NCBI GenBank assembly: GCA_034769895.1
Contig: CM068374.1
Location: 353,014,302-353,078,301 of the forward strand
Length of the DNA stretch: 64,000 bases
Source of the DNA: Magicicada septendecula
Lineage: Eukaryota > Arthropoda > Insecta > Hemiptera > Cicadidae
Reading direction: 5' to 3'
The position numbers and the translations under genes were made by a program. This document shows, piece by piece, positions 34,290-45,294 of this stretch. Each line of letters begins with the position of its first letter. Positions within the stretch are counted from its first letter, which is position 1. Below the pieces are notes generated by a model, which saw only the letters and a list, made by a program, of their open reading frames with translations, was not told where the DNA came from and ran no database searches.

Positions 34290-36251
34290 ATTGGAATATT
34301 TTTAAAATGTTTTACTAAGCCGTGGGAATTATTCGGAAGAAGAACAAAAGCATAAAATTAAACATAAAATCCCGTACATAAAATCAGAAATCAAACGTAG
34401 ATGGATCGCTGCACACAGTAAAGAAGATACAGTATATTATCTTCCTTAAAAAAAATAATAGCTGGCTCCAGGGTACATTTGAAGTACCTACTGCTACAAC
34501 TCGATCCAGGCGGCCTAAAAAGTTGTTCAGCGATTGTAGCGAGCAAAGCAAAAAACGAAAGACCGAAGAAATTCGTACTTCGATAAACACGGAGGAATTA
34601 ACGTATGGTACCCAGATGAAATTACGAGCTGCAGGTAAGAGAGATGCTTCGAAAATTATACAAGAAACTTTGAAATCTCCTAATCGAGCTACAATATATA
34701 GAAGGCATATTCCAACAGCTTTGAAAAACAAAGAGAGCAATTAACGCCATTAAGTTCTCTGGCGATGTTTGTAGAAGCTAGTCTTCAAGAAGATAATATG
34801 AGATTGTTAGAAGCTGCAATAAAGCTTTCTGTCCTTGCTACACTATTACAAAACACAAAAAATGAATGCTACCCCATACCTGAATCGTATGAAGTGACAT
34901 CAACTTATGCTGAAATCAATTTACAAAATTTGTTGGACCATACTGTTACGCGACTTTTATTGTATTTGCAAAAAGTGATTGTAACTTTGAATGAAGAAGA
35001 TTTGCAGAAGATTAATATTAACATGCAAGTGGGGTTGTGACGGATCGCAACAAGCACTGTTTAAGCAAAAATTTCAAAGTGATCTCGATTCTGATTCAAA
35101 TATTTTTCAGAGTTCATTTGTACTTCTGCGACTATCTTGTGGTGCTTATAATAAAAAAATCGTTTGACAAAATCAAAAACCATCTTCGCCTCGCTATTGC
35201 CGACCGATTCGCAGAAGCTGTGTTAAGGAATCCGTGGATATTCTTAATAAGGAAATTCAGTATATTGAAAACGAAATGATGTCATTAAGAAACAGAAGTC
35301 ACAATAGCAGGCAAAACGTTTTCCATAAAATACACGATGATTGTCGCAATGATCGATGCCAAAGTGTGCAATGCTGCCACCCACGCTACATCAACTATGA
35401 AATGTTATATCTGTGGAGCAACTTCTAAAAGTTTTAATGATATAACAGAAAAGAAAGGTGTAAATCCAGATACTTTAAAATTTGGTTTATCTATTTTGCA
35501 TGCAAGAATACGATTATTCAAAAGTTTGCTGCACCTGTCATATAAGTTTCCGGTAAAAAAAAATAGCAATTCAAAAATTAATCTGATATAACTATTGTCA
35601 AACAAAGAGAGGCAGTCATTCAAGAAAAAGTTTGAAACAAAATGGGTTTAATAGTAGATGTTCCCAAGGCTGGATTCGTCAACATAAGTGATGGGAATAC
35701 AAGCAGAAGATTTTTTATGAACCCTGACTTGGCTAAAATAACAGGCCTGGACGAAAATCTTATACATAGATTTGAAGTAGGCTAATTTTAGAACCAATAT
35801 CGAGTGGCGATAAAATTGACACTGAGAAGTTTTCTACATATTGTATGGATACAGCGAAACTATAGGCCTACATTGACCTTCATCCATGGTATCCAATGAC
35901 AGCCACACTTCACAAAATACTTATTCATAGTTCGACTGTCATAAAACATGCTTTATTACCTATAGGGCAACTGTCAGAAGAAGCAAGTGAGGCTTGAAAT
36001 AAACATTTTCATTTGTATCGGCAAAATTATGCTAGAAAATGTTCTAGAGAAGCATGTAACCGTGATATAATTAACAGACTACTGCTCACCTCCGATCATC
36101 TTTTAGCAGGAATAAGACCCAAACCGAAAAAAAATACAAAACATTTCTGAAAGGAACTATCGAAATGCTTCTTGCGGCTGAACCAATCTTGCTTGTGGAT
36201 AATGAACCCTCTTCAGATGAAGAACTGTCTGCTGATGGATCTTCCGATTAA
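34290..36251 (+). pseudogene. Transib/RAG1-like transposase, broken
   Basis: Pieces in order: a basic N-terminal part ending SEQSKKRKTEEIRTSINTEE and MKLRAAGKRDASKII (34523-34744); a helical part (34765-35040); after a +1 shift, CDGSQQALFKQKF (35036-35074), the likely first catalytic Asp; PRYCRPIRR; the zinc pair CYICGATSK (35406-35432); LHARIRLFKSLLHL; DGNTSRRFFMNPDL; LPIGQLSEEASEA, the likely catalytic Glu region; then ARKCSREA and INRLLL. This order parallels the RAG1 core (FDG, CxxC zinc motif, LHCD-like, NFARK-like, NESGNK-like). Several stops and shifts make it inactive. The position matching the second RAG1 Asp is not clearly acidic here. Confidence 0.75.
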
Positions 36252-36857
36252 AAACATGGACATCTTCATTAGATTAAACGAAATTAATATATTTCTTCTA
36301 TTTTAATAATGTATTTGTTGATCTGATTAATTAACTATTATGTAATGAATTTATTAGTTATTTGTGTGTAATTAATTTATTTTGATAGCTATAAAATTTG
36401 TAAAAAATCACATTAATGCATTTTTTGTTTGTAAATACTGTATACCTTGGAATTGTACAGAGCTAATTATTACAACTTTTTAAATCAATTTTATAAACAA
36501 AAAATTTTTTGCCACATTTTTAATTGAAATACCGCACTGTGCGCAGTTGAATAGTGAGTACCGTAACGAGGCAAACAAAGAAATGAAGTGATCAGCGCAC
36601 GAACAGAACACAGGAGCGGGTAGGCGGGAGATTGAAATGTTTCAATAGGATATGAGTAAATTCTCAACATTTTGAAAACGAGTAACAACTCACTGATAAA
36701 ATACTCAAGATTTTCCGGATTGTACTGTGATGTACTGAGCACTTACTTGACGCCTTCAGACATTTTTATTCACACCAATTTGTGAATTTCCTCAAACTAC
36801 CGAGTAAATTCTCAGAGTACTAACTCAACGTTATTCACTTTATTAATTTAAACACTG

Positions 36858-38574
36858 CAAATGAAAAGGGTAAGCAATAAAATGTATTCTTGTATCAAAA
36901 ATTATAAAGTGTCATAGTACTTTATACACTGTATTTGGATGGCATCCTAAAGTTGTCATCATTTATTCTGAAGAAAGTGAGGAGTCCAACTTTCAAGCTA
37001 GTTTCATCCCCTCCACTGCCAGACACTGATCTCATTCCTTCGGGATCAGCTGCTAGTTATGCCACGGAACCCTACAATAGACTTCTTACTTGACAAAGAC
37101 TTCTTTTGAGGTAAATCGTGAGAGAAACTGTGCGGCGTTTCAGTAACGGTGGACAGTGCAAACTGTTGCCGCTCCTTAGGCTTGACTAAGAAGTTTTTTT
37201 AGGCAATTTAATGACATTGATGAACAACGGCGAGAAGCTATAGGAGTGTAAGTTATTACAATAGAGTGAAATTCTTCAACGTCGCCGTGCCTGTATATGG
37301 ACGTATCGTAAAACAAAGTAACGGGACTCTAGGGGAAACTAAGTGCTGTTTTGGCTGAAAGGCGTATATGTAAACGCCAGGAAGATTTACGATTCTGAGA
37401 TCAGACATACCGCGACAGAGGTGATTGAACCAACGGTAAGCAAGAAAGGGGGAACAGACGTTACCTATCAGAGAACAGCTTTGGGAGGTAGGTGTGTTCC
37501 AAGAGTGAAATTTGCTAAAAGAAGAGAGAGAAGGACCAATTAAAACTGAGAAGAGTGAAAATTAAGAGTCTAGTGGGAGAATTATGTGTTAAATATATAC
37601 ACTTAACTTAGGCGCGAGCGGGAGTCTACTTTTAATTTTCTTACAGGCAACATGAGTGAACAGTTTGTGTAACGTATTATTACAGAGCCTATTAGTAAGT
37701 GTCAGAGAGTTTAGTATTAAATTTTGGCAAAGTGAGAACCGAGAGTTTGTTAGTAAAAGTTAAGAAGTAAAAATCGAGAGAATCTAGCAAGTGTTAGTTT
37801 CGTGAGTCGTGAGAATTCGATTATATCATGCGTTACTAACGATATCTAAACTATTTAAACTGAATAACTACTTTGTAAAATGTAAATTAACGTCATGAGA
37901 GTAACCGTAATAGCTAATGAACAGTGTTTGTACTAAAGTAAATATCGTAAGAAACCGAGAAGGCAGCAAACGTACGAGAACGAGTGGTGGAGTGAGTTGT
38001 TAATGTGTTACGAATCAGTCACTACGAGAACGACCAACACCATGAGTCATCCAAACTATCCGGTGGTCAGAGAAGTCGGGAGCGAAACAGCATCTACTAG
38101 ACACACCAAGGAGACGGCTAGATGAGAACACAGTGCGTACCCACAGTAAAATTATCATGTATTAATACTACTTTAAGATACACCTGTCTGTCCTTCTAAA
38201 TGAACTCACATGAGACATTGCACATTAGAACTTACATTCTTGTTTTAATTTATTAAAGATCAAATTCTATGGGTATTATACAAACACTGTTGCTTGATAT
38301 AGTTCCCATAACACCAACAATTAATTATAAGAAATAGTCTTCACCACCTATGGTTAAAGCAGTTAATACTTGTGTTTAGTACTATTAATTTTATCACAAC
38401 TACCGATAGAGATTGATAAAATAAGCATTAAACTGGCCCCGCAACGCACGGCTTGATATCCAAAGTAATATTTTATTGTTATTAGGCTAGGGCAGAGGAC
38501 AGACAGTGTGATTATTAACCTGTTCGATTTAAGTAGAGTAGAATAATAGTAAACTTAATCTCTTAAGTGCCTGA
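36858..38574. other. spacer and possible 5' part of gypsy-2
   Basis: No protein domain. The stretch before 38575 should contain the leader, and perhaps a decayed LTR, of the gag-bearing element. TGGCCCCGCAACG at 38434 loosely resembles a tRNA-Lys primer-binding site, but I see no convincing LTR boundary. Confidence 0.35.
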
Positions 38575-39936
38575 ATGATTACACGTAGACGCGCAAAAAT
38601 GAACTTCAAGACGCTGATAGAATTTATAAGACAACAGAATGAAGAACAAAGAAAACATAATGAAGAAATTCACAGGCAAAGCCGTAAAGAACAGCAAAAA
38701 CAAATAGAGAAAATGAGGGAAGAATTAAAAAAGGCCGAAGAAAGAATCATCAAAAAATTAGAAGAAAGGATAGATATAATAAAAGAGAATCTCCAAGGCC
38801 AGATCACCCAAGTAAATGTACATCTGCAAGAGCAAAGAGAAAATGGGAAGAAAAACTTGGAGAGGTACAAAAGAAGAATGAGAGCGGTATCAAAGAAATA
38901 AACAAAGAAATCAAGAAACAAGTCAAGGAGAATAAGGAAATGCGAGAAAAGGACCGCAGGGAGTGGCAGGATGCAATTATTAGTACTCAAAATCAGAACA
39001 AACAGCAAGTAAAAGGAATCGAACAGCAGGTAAGGAACCTGAAGGAAACTCAACAAGATGCAGAAGAGAAGTTGAACAGTGTCTCCGTAGAAAAGGGTAG
39101 GAGACTTGATGAAATGACAAACAACCTCACAACTGTTCGAGAAAACCAACAAAAAGTGCAGCGGAGATTAGAAGAAATTGAGCAGAGACCAGCCGTCGCC
39201 ATGAATGGGGCAAACGTTAGTAAGGAAATAACGTTCGACGGGGAAGACAGTTTTCCGATGGAGTTTCTTAAAGAACTAAAAGAAATACAAGAAACCTACT
39301 ACCCAGCAGAAAACACAAGATGGCTAAGCAGGCATCTCACGGGCGAAGCGGCCATCTGGTGCCGCATTGTAAGGGGACAGGTAACTACATTTAAGGAATT
39401 TGAGGAAATATTTGTGGAGAAATACTGGGGAGCTACCCAGCAGGAACGCATTCGTGATCAGCTGGAATATGGACGGTTTAATCCTAACGGGTCTCTCAGC
39501 ATGATACAATATATGGAACGATTTGTCCTCCAGTGCAGACAACTTATCCCAATTCTATCAGACCGCACCTAAAAAAAAAAAATTAGCACGCCACTATAAT
39601 AGAGAGATTTAAATAGCAGTGGTAACGAGAGGTATAACCACTGTTAATAGCTTCGAATCATTACTGCGCGAGTATATGGGGATAAATACAAGAGTAAATA
39701 ACGAGTCGCAGAAAACAGATAGCGAACGACCCACTATGAAGTTTAAAAATGAACACCAACAACCCCGAGAGAACCAAGGGATTAACAAACCTAGACAAGG
39801 GTGGCAAGGAAAGTTTTCACCGAAACCACGTGGAGAAGGTGACAGACAAGCAATAAATTCCTTAGTTGTCGAACGACAACCAGCTGGCCATAAAACGGAC
39901 GAGCGACCCAGCACTTCTAAGGAAATAGGCCTGTGA
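38575..39936 (+). pseudogene. gag: gypsy-2 Gag, frameshifted
   Basis: Three frames form one Gag. 38575-38901 is a long charged coiled coil (IEKMREELKKAEERIIKKLE). A shift leads to 38940-39572, more coiled coil and then the retrotransposon-gag domain: ITFDGEDSFPMEFLKEL, YYPAENTRWLSRHLTG, AAIWCRIV, FEEIFVEKYWG, and GRFNPNGSLSMIQYMERF. A 12-A run at 39571-39582 breaks the frame. 39619-39936 gives VTRGITTVNSFESLLREY and a basic tail without a CCHC knuckle. It differs from the gypsy at 2595-12109 in its coiled-coil N-terminus and lack of a knuckle. Confidence 0.8.
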
Positions 39937-40109
39937 CTACGAACTACAAGGTCAACGCACCCGGACAATTCTAAGCAAATAAACGAATTTAACGAGCCAG
40001 ACACATTCGTATATATAGCCTAATTTTCCCTGATATGAGAAACGAGTTGATGGAGGAGGATGGACAAGACATTAAGTTAGAAAGTCTTAAGAGTACATAA
40101 TTTATAATT

Positions 40110-40325
40110 TAAATAAATAATATAAATTTAAATGCCTTGATTGACACCGGAAGTGCGATGAATGTGCTATCCGAAAAGTTGTACACTAATAACCAAATTA
40201 AGCTTGGTAAGCATGAGATCCTGAGCGTAAATAACACTACTATAATTAGCGCTATAGGAAATAAGTCGAAACATATTAGAACACAAATATTTTGTGAAGT
40301 TAACATTAATAATAGTTTGTTTTGA
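40110..40325 (+). pseudogene. gypsy-2 protease start, truncated
   Basis: ALIDTGSAMNVLSEKLY carries the retropepsin active site (DTG). The frame stops near 40325, where sequence switches to a minus-strand LINE fragment, so RT, RNase H and integrase are lost. Confidence 0.75.
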
Positions 40326-40575
40326 TTGTGTATTTGTGATATGTTATTTATTCTTTCACCGTTCAGAGAGATTCCCACATCACGTTCATCTAAACCTTCT
40401 CTAAAAAATACCTTCCGAGTAGATGTTTAATAAAAGCGGAGATAGTATACATCCTTGTCTTACTTCACGCAGAATCTGTATCTTTTCAGTTTTCTCTTTA
40501 TCTACTCTAACCACTGCAGATTGGTTCCAATACAGTGTAGCTATTACCCTTAAAATAACCTAAAATAGATAAAAT
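40326..40575 (-). pseudogene. LINE RT fragment
   Basis: On the minus strand: VIATLYWNQSAVVRVDKEKT, then LREVRQGCILSPLLLNIYSE, RT motif B and surroundings. It ends with stops on the way to NLSERRK. A short piece of the palm only, joined at its left to the truncated gypsy-2. Confidence 0.75.
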
Positions 40576-40631
40576 ATACCTCATAGAAACGAAGAAATAC
40601 ACCAAACGAATAAAGTAAAATGCATGATCTA

Positions 40632-41707
40632 CGAGGTTTGATAAAAATATTCGTGCAATTTTTTAATTTTCCGCTCTACAAGTGTGCAATTACAAAACTG
40701 GTTTTATGAGATGTTGGTTCATATCTCAATGACAGCTGTCTACAATTTTAGCCCTATTTTGCCTGCACAGTTTAGATTTGACAACTAATCGAGTAAATTG
40801 TGCTTTATTAGATCAAGTGACTTTTTTGACATTCAACAACGCAAGATTGTGAAGAATGTGGATTGACTTCTGTGTAAACAATAAGATAGACTGCTCTATC
40901 ATGGCGAAAGTGCTGTATAGTGCTTCTGCCGAGAGCCTGCTATGAATGAACAAGCGGTTTACAGCGATGGTACAAAGTTTCAAAGATCGTCGTCAATGAG
41001 TTAAACATCGTCATAGTCAGATGAAGACTGTGGTTTTATGTTCCATGAATTTTCGTCATTATGTGCAGCTGTAAATAAAAGAGTAATATTCTGTCAATTT
41101 ACGTCACTTATGTGAAATTATTCATAGAGAAAATGGCAACATTTACGGAAGGATGTCTATGGAAATGGCACCCCGATAAACACCAAGACGGCGGAGGCCA
41201 CTGCTTGCTCAAGAAAACATCATAGTGACGTCGCAGCAAGCGTAAGTGTCACGTGTGTTCAGTTGATCTATCGTCTTTTCAATAACGAAAAGAACCGAGG
41301 GAGGGCAACAAATTAAAAGGGTGATCGAGGCTATACCGAAAAGGACGTTCGGAAAATGTTCTGAAGACTGGTTATATTCAACTGTCAGTACTTTGGGGGG
41401 GGGGGGCAACATAAATCTATTGAATACCAGAATCCACGGAAAAAGACCAGTGTGAAGACCGAGTAGAAGATGGGAGGACGCGGTGGATGAGGATGCGAAA
41501 GAAATACTGGAAGTGCGTTCCTGGAGGAAGATGGGTACCGACAGAAGAGAATGGGGTGAAAAATTGAAGGAGGCCAGGGCCCAACAAGGGCTGTAGTGCC
41601 ATAGGAGAGAGAGAGACGGGGGGGGGTCAACATAAATGTATGTAACTCAAGGTATAAGTTTTCAAATAAACAAAAATTGTACGACATTTTTTACCAGACC
41701 TCTTGCA
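40632..41707 (+). mobile_element. mariner remnant (third family)
   Basis: Left ACGAGGTTTGATAAAAATAT at the TA of 40630-40631; inverted right end AAGAGGTCTGGTAAAAAATG near 41707, followed by TA. Inside, 40840-41060 reads weakly as a mariner N-terminus (IDFCVNNKIDCSIMAKVL, a helix-turn-helix pattern) with stops. The rest is deleted or decayed. A LINE 3' end is inserted at 41418-41637. Confidence 0.65.
41418..41637 (+). mobile_element. short LINE insertion (same family as 1-716)
   Basis: Closely similar to 516-716: TGAATACCAGAATCCACGG through GGGCTGTAGTGCCATA and then GAGAGAGAGA. About 200 bp of 3' end only. Flanked by GGGGGGGCAACATAAATCTA on the left and a near match, GGGGGGGTCAACATAAATGT, on the right, a probable ~20-bp target duplication. 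Confidence 0.85.
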
Positions 41708-41879
41708 TAATGTAAATGGTATTTGTTTTCTGTTTTATACAAACCCTCTGTTTGCTTAAAAATAGGCTGTTAAGATAAAAGATTTTACTTTAATTATAAT
41801 TCACTTTCATTATCATTGAGTGGCGACCTGCATTTCAAATTCACAAAGTTCACTAGGCATGTGTTTGAGTTAACCTATA

Positions 41880-42720
41880 CGTTAAGTTTCCTATTATCTG
41901 CTGATTGCTTTATGTAAGGCTATGTTAAAAAGCAAAGCTGATAATGCATCACCTTGTCTTATACCTCTTGATATTTTGAAGGGTTTACTTCATTTCCTTT
42001 CCAGTACAATTGCACTGCTGGTATCTATCAGTGTAATTCTTACAAGTCTAATTAGCTTTCCTGGGAAGCCAAAGGCTTCAAGCAGTGACGGCTGGTGTTG
42101 CAGCGTTGCTCAACCACCAATATAGAATAACTAAAGTACAAAATAATATACGAAAACATGAAGCAGCTAAAAGTATCATAAATTTCAACGGAGAGCGTAT
42201 ATTAGATCCTACGCGGCAATGTTCGCGTACAATTCAAATGTGGCGCGGAGGCTGGTGGTTGTAGGCCATTTGCAACTTCAGAAGTACGGGATGGCAGAGC
42301 TTACTAGGGCTTACTACACAAACATATGGGAGGACGTGCTCTATTCTTTACAATTGCCCTAAGGTCCCAATGTTAGCTAGGCGGTTGCAAACTTTCTGCA
42401 ACGCTCCACTAGTAGCGCTGTAGCGCAACTTTGTGTCATGAAATCAGCACAGCCTTCTTGATTTATAAGTTATGTCAGGTTTAGTAAACCTTTCGTTGTT
42501 CAAGGTAAGCGTTATAGGTTGTTTGAGGTTATAAAATTATAGTAATAATTGTGTATAACTGTGATTATGATAGTTTAATGTCTTTTAACCGAATCTCTCA
42601 TCCACTCAACCAACTACTGCAACCACCAAAATTTGGAACCACCAGCCGCCACTGGTTTCAAGTAGTACATAGTCTCTACAAATTTGAGTTTGAACCTGCA
42701 TATAAGAAATGAATAAAGTG
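41880..42720 (-). pseudogene. LINE RT fragment split by a hAT MITE
   Basis: Minus strand 41890-42082: EAFGFPGKLIRLVRITLIDT, then ISRGIRQGDALSALLFNIAL, the RT motif B area. Reading upstream across the MITE at 42083-42654, the frame resumes as RDYVLLEAFG, so the MITE interrupts this LINE. One stop between the two parts of the palm. A different family from 40326-40575, since both cover the same RT segment. Confidence 0.72.
42083..42654. mobile_element. hAT MITE copy 1
   Basis: 572 bp, ends CAGTGACGGCTGGTG and, inverted, CAGTGGCGGCTGGTGG. Flanking 8-mers GCTTCAAG (42075-42082) and GTTTCAAG (42655-42662) differ at one base. Internal sequence matches the MITE at 51471-53187. No coding potential. 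Probably mobilised by a hAT like the one at 30122. Confidence 0.88.
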
Positions 42721-42995
42721 AAGTAGTCACATTTTTAGCAGAATTAGGTAAAATTTAAAGAGGTTTCAGAACACTGAATTATGTCTGCGATTCCTGATAC
42801 ATCTTCATTTTCCTATCCAGCCTCTGTTTTGTAGTATTAGTATATAACTGAGTAATCTTAATCCTTGTAATATTATGTTAATACTATCCCTCTATTTTTT
42901 TCTATTTGTTATTGATTTACATGGTAGCTTTCTTTAATACGATGTCGCACACGCTGATGGTCAGTCGTAAGTTATGTCACCAAAAACTTTTTGTC

Positions 42996-43088
42996 TCTTC
43001 TTCTTCTTCTTCTTCTTCTTCTTCTTCTTCTTCTTCTTCTTCTTCTTCTTCTTCTTCTTCTTCTTCTTCTTCTTCTTCTTCTTCTTCT
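42996..43088. repeat. (TTC)n microsatellite, LINE tail
   Basis: About 30 TTC units. On the minus strand this is a (GAA)n run directly following the LINE 3' end at 43090-43506, so it is probably the LINE tail. Open poly-Ser, poly-Phe and poly-Lys frames through it are artefacts. Confidence 0.9.
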
Positions 43089-43089
43089 C

Positions 43090-43506
43090 CTTCTCTAGTA
43101 CTACAGCCCAACGTGAGCCCTGGTTTCCAACGCCAACCTTCTCAAAAGTTCCTATCGGTTGCCATCTCAACGTAACCCCTCACACATCCATTCATCTGAG
43201 ATCTTCTAGCACATCATCCAATCGTCTTGTCCTAGGTCGAACCCTCTTTCTGTTTTTATACACATGTGCATTCAGGATTTTCTTTGGCATACGCTGATCA
43301 TCATCCGTCCGCTGTAGGTGACCTAGTCTTTGTATTCGTTGAGCCTTTACGAATCTTACAGTGCCCTCATGATTCAGTAGCTCGTCTATCTTCTGGTCGT
43401 TTCTTATTCTCTCCTTGTCCCTTGGTCTTTTCTTATAAATTCCACGAACTTTTCTGTAGATCCAGAATGAGTTGCTACCATCTTTTGGAACGTTGAATGA
43501 CACCAC
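43090..43506 (-). pseudogene. LINE C-terminal fragment with (GAA)n tail
   Basis: Minus-strand frame 43192-43506: [20 protein letters not shown], then [20 protein letters not shown] and [12 protein letters not shown], the basic C-terminus of an arthropod LINE. The 3' UTR GGGCTGTAGTACTAGAGAAG leads into the GAA run; it resembles GGGCTGTAGTGCCATAAGAG of the LINE at 1-716, indicating related families. Confidence 0.8.
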
Positions 43507-43884
43507 TTGACGACACGTTAGCCCGTTTCATTCCGTACGGCGATTAAACCGAAAAACATTCCATACACTAGGCTGAAAACGTGGTGCCACATCTGTACAA
43601 TTACCGTGGTTTTAATGAATAAAGTAAGCTCCCCGAGCTGCAGAACTCGCCCACTATTTTGAACGAAATGTATTTATTATTACATAAAATCAAATTTAAT
43701 TTTTTAAGCTATGAGTAAAGTTCCTCATGTACGAATCTTTACATCACTGATAGCAATATGCAAATATAGCTTAGGCCTACTAATTTTTTGAAGGCAGGAT
43801 AAGATTTGCAATGGATATTGACAAGATATTAATTTTGTTAAATTATTAAAGGTATAGAGTTCGTATTTTGAATAAAATTTGTCC

Positions 43885-44400
43885 TAATTTAATATACCTC
43901 AGATAGACTTTCACTTTTTTTTGTAAATGTTGACTTCCATTGGTGCTCCAGACTACTTAGATTAAACACTACATTCGGATTTTGGTTAGACGTTCCTTTT
44001 TAGTTCGATACCCTGCTTGGATTTTTACAATTTTTTTCAAAATTTTAATCCTTTTTTGGGGGGCCCTGGTGTTAAAAATAATTTGAAATTTCCAACACTG
44101 AATACTGTATTCAGACTTTGGTAAAAATTCTCTTTAAACTGATACCTCGTATGGATATTTGCAATTTTTACAAAATTTCTATCCTTCACATTTTTACCTC
44201 TATTTTTTGAAAATTATTTTTTTTGGGGGGTCTCAAAAACAGTAGGGGTCTGTAGGATGGAAGTATGAATATGAATGCTAAGTGTATGAATATCGGTTAT
44301 TGCATTCCAAGTCATCGTGAGACGTTCCCCATATAGACAGACAGTTGCCAAACAGTTGAGTTAAAACTAATAACTCTCTTCGCTCGTTCAAAAATAAAAG
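43885..44400 (+). repeat. dispersed repeat B, copy
   Basis: Internally repetitive AT-rich DNA: TTTTTACAATTTTTTTC, GAATACTGTATTCAGAC, and an end with GACAGACAGTTG...GAGTTAAAACTAATAACTC. The match at 53285-53970 has the same order and the same CAGACAGAC...GAGTTAAAACT end. Confidence 0.6.
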
Positions 44401-44499
44401 CAGATAAGCCATGAAGGTTGGCTGGCATGTCATGCGAATCTCAACCCACTGCTGTGTAAATTGTAAATCTGCATTGGGTGCTTTAGACACTGAAGTCAA

Positions 44500-45231
44500 G
44501 TAAAGTTCAAGTAGACAGCTTCATTCCTTCCTATAAACTTGGGCCCATCGCCGGGACTCACGTGCGAAGTGAGGCGACCGGCGACGTGTTGAATAAAATT
44601 ATACAGTCACCACTGGACGTGTTAACACGACGATTAACTGTAGAGGCCGCGGCGTCGACACCCGTGCGAGGTGTCGTTTGTCTGTATTTATCGATTTAAT
44701 TAACAATTGATTTACGTGGCTGCGAGCGTAAGACGGCGATGGCGGTGGAGTGAGACAGCTTATCATCGTACACTCATCTCAGTCGCACTATGTGATGCGG
44801 GGGGGGTGGTGGAGGTGCGACCACTACGTTGTCTATTTATGTAGCCTATTCTCGCGGTGTGTAACACAACTCCTCTCCACAGCCGGCCGTGGTGTGTAAC
44901 CCGGTCTTTCTTAACTACACCGTTATTCATATTGGTTATCGGTTCGTCATCACTGCTGTTGGAAGGATGTAATCAGTCGATTACTTATATTGTATTACAT
45001 TGTGTGACTCTCGATATTTTTTCTGGTCCGCTTTGAACTGGTGCATGTCTATATTTAGTGTTACGCCAAGTGAGACAGATAGAAGAGGAGGTGTGTGTGT
45101 GTGTGAGCATCTCGGCGCTTGTTGCCGCTTGGCTCCTCAGTCGAATAAATATAGACCTCTTAGTCACTGGCCACATCTCCCTTCCTCTTCCCGCATTTCT
45201 GTGACAACAGCGGCATCTGGCCTCTCACCAA
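44500..45231. other. GC-richer unassigned region
   Basis: CpG-bearing stretch (CCGGCGACG, GGCGTCGACACC, GGCCGTGG) that stands out from AT-rich neighbours, with short G-runs and a GT run near 45092-45104. No convincing exon or splice structure. It may be a promoter-like region, an old repeat, or neither. Confidence 0.3.
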
Positions 45232-45232
45232 A

Positions 45233-45290
<58 letters not shown>
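45232..45290. repeat. (CA)n microsatellite
   Basis: About 29 uninterrupted CA units. Confidence 0.95.

Positions 45291-45294
<4 letters not shown>

Larger units (their letters stand above)
29727..36541 (+). mobile_element. Transib (RAG1-like) transposon, hAT-interrupted
   Basis: The left end CACAATGGGGTATTTG (29727) and inverted right end CACAGTGCGGTATTTC (ending 36541) form the TIRs. They begin with CACARTG, the heptamer-like start of Transib ends and of V(D)J recombination signals. The 5-bp GC-rich duplication CGCAG flanks both ends (29722-29726, 36542-36546), as is typical of Transib. Removing the inserted hAT leaves about 2.98 kb. The interior carries a transposase pseudogene resembling the RAG1 core (34290-36251). 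Confidence 0.85.
29196..36857. mobile_element. possible outer element hosting Transib
   Basis: The left end CAGTATTGGGTGAAGTGAAT and, inverted at the right, CAGTGTTTAAATTAATAAAG share an AGTGAATAA.....GAGT pattern. Both flanks repeat AGTGAATAA and GAGTAA motifs several times, like hAT subterminal repeats. Without the Transib the element would be about 850 bp. The 8-bp flanks (GATGATGA, CAAATGAA) do not match well, so this is tentative. Confidence 0.35.

Noticed and set aside
38670-39152. 160-residue minus-strand ORF
   Set aside because: Antisense shadow of the Gag coiled coil of gypsy-2.
42906-43297. Poly-Ser, poly-Phe and poly-Lys ORFs
   Set aside because: Translation of a (TTC)n microsatellite that is probably a LINE tail.
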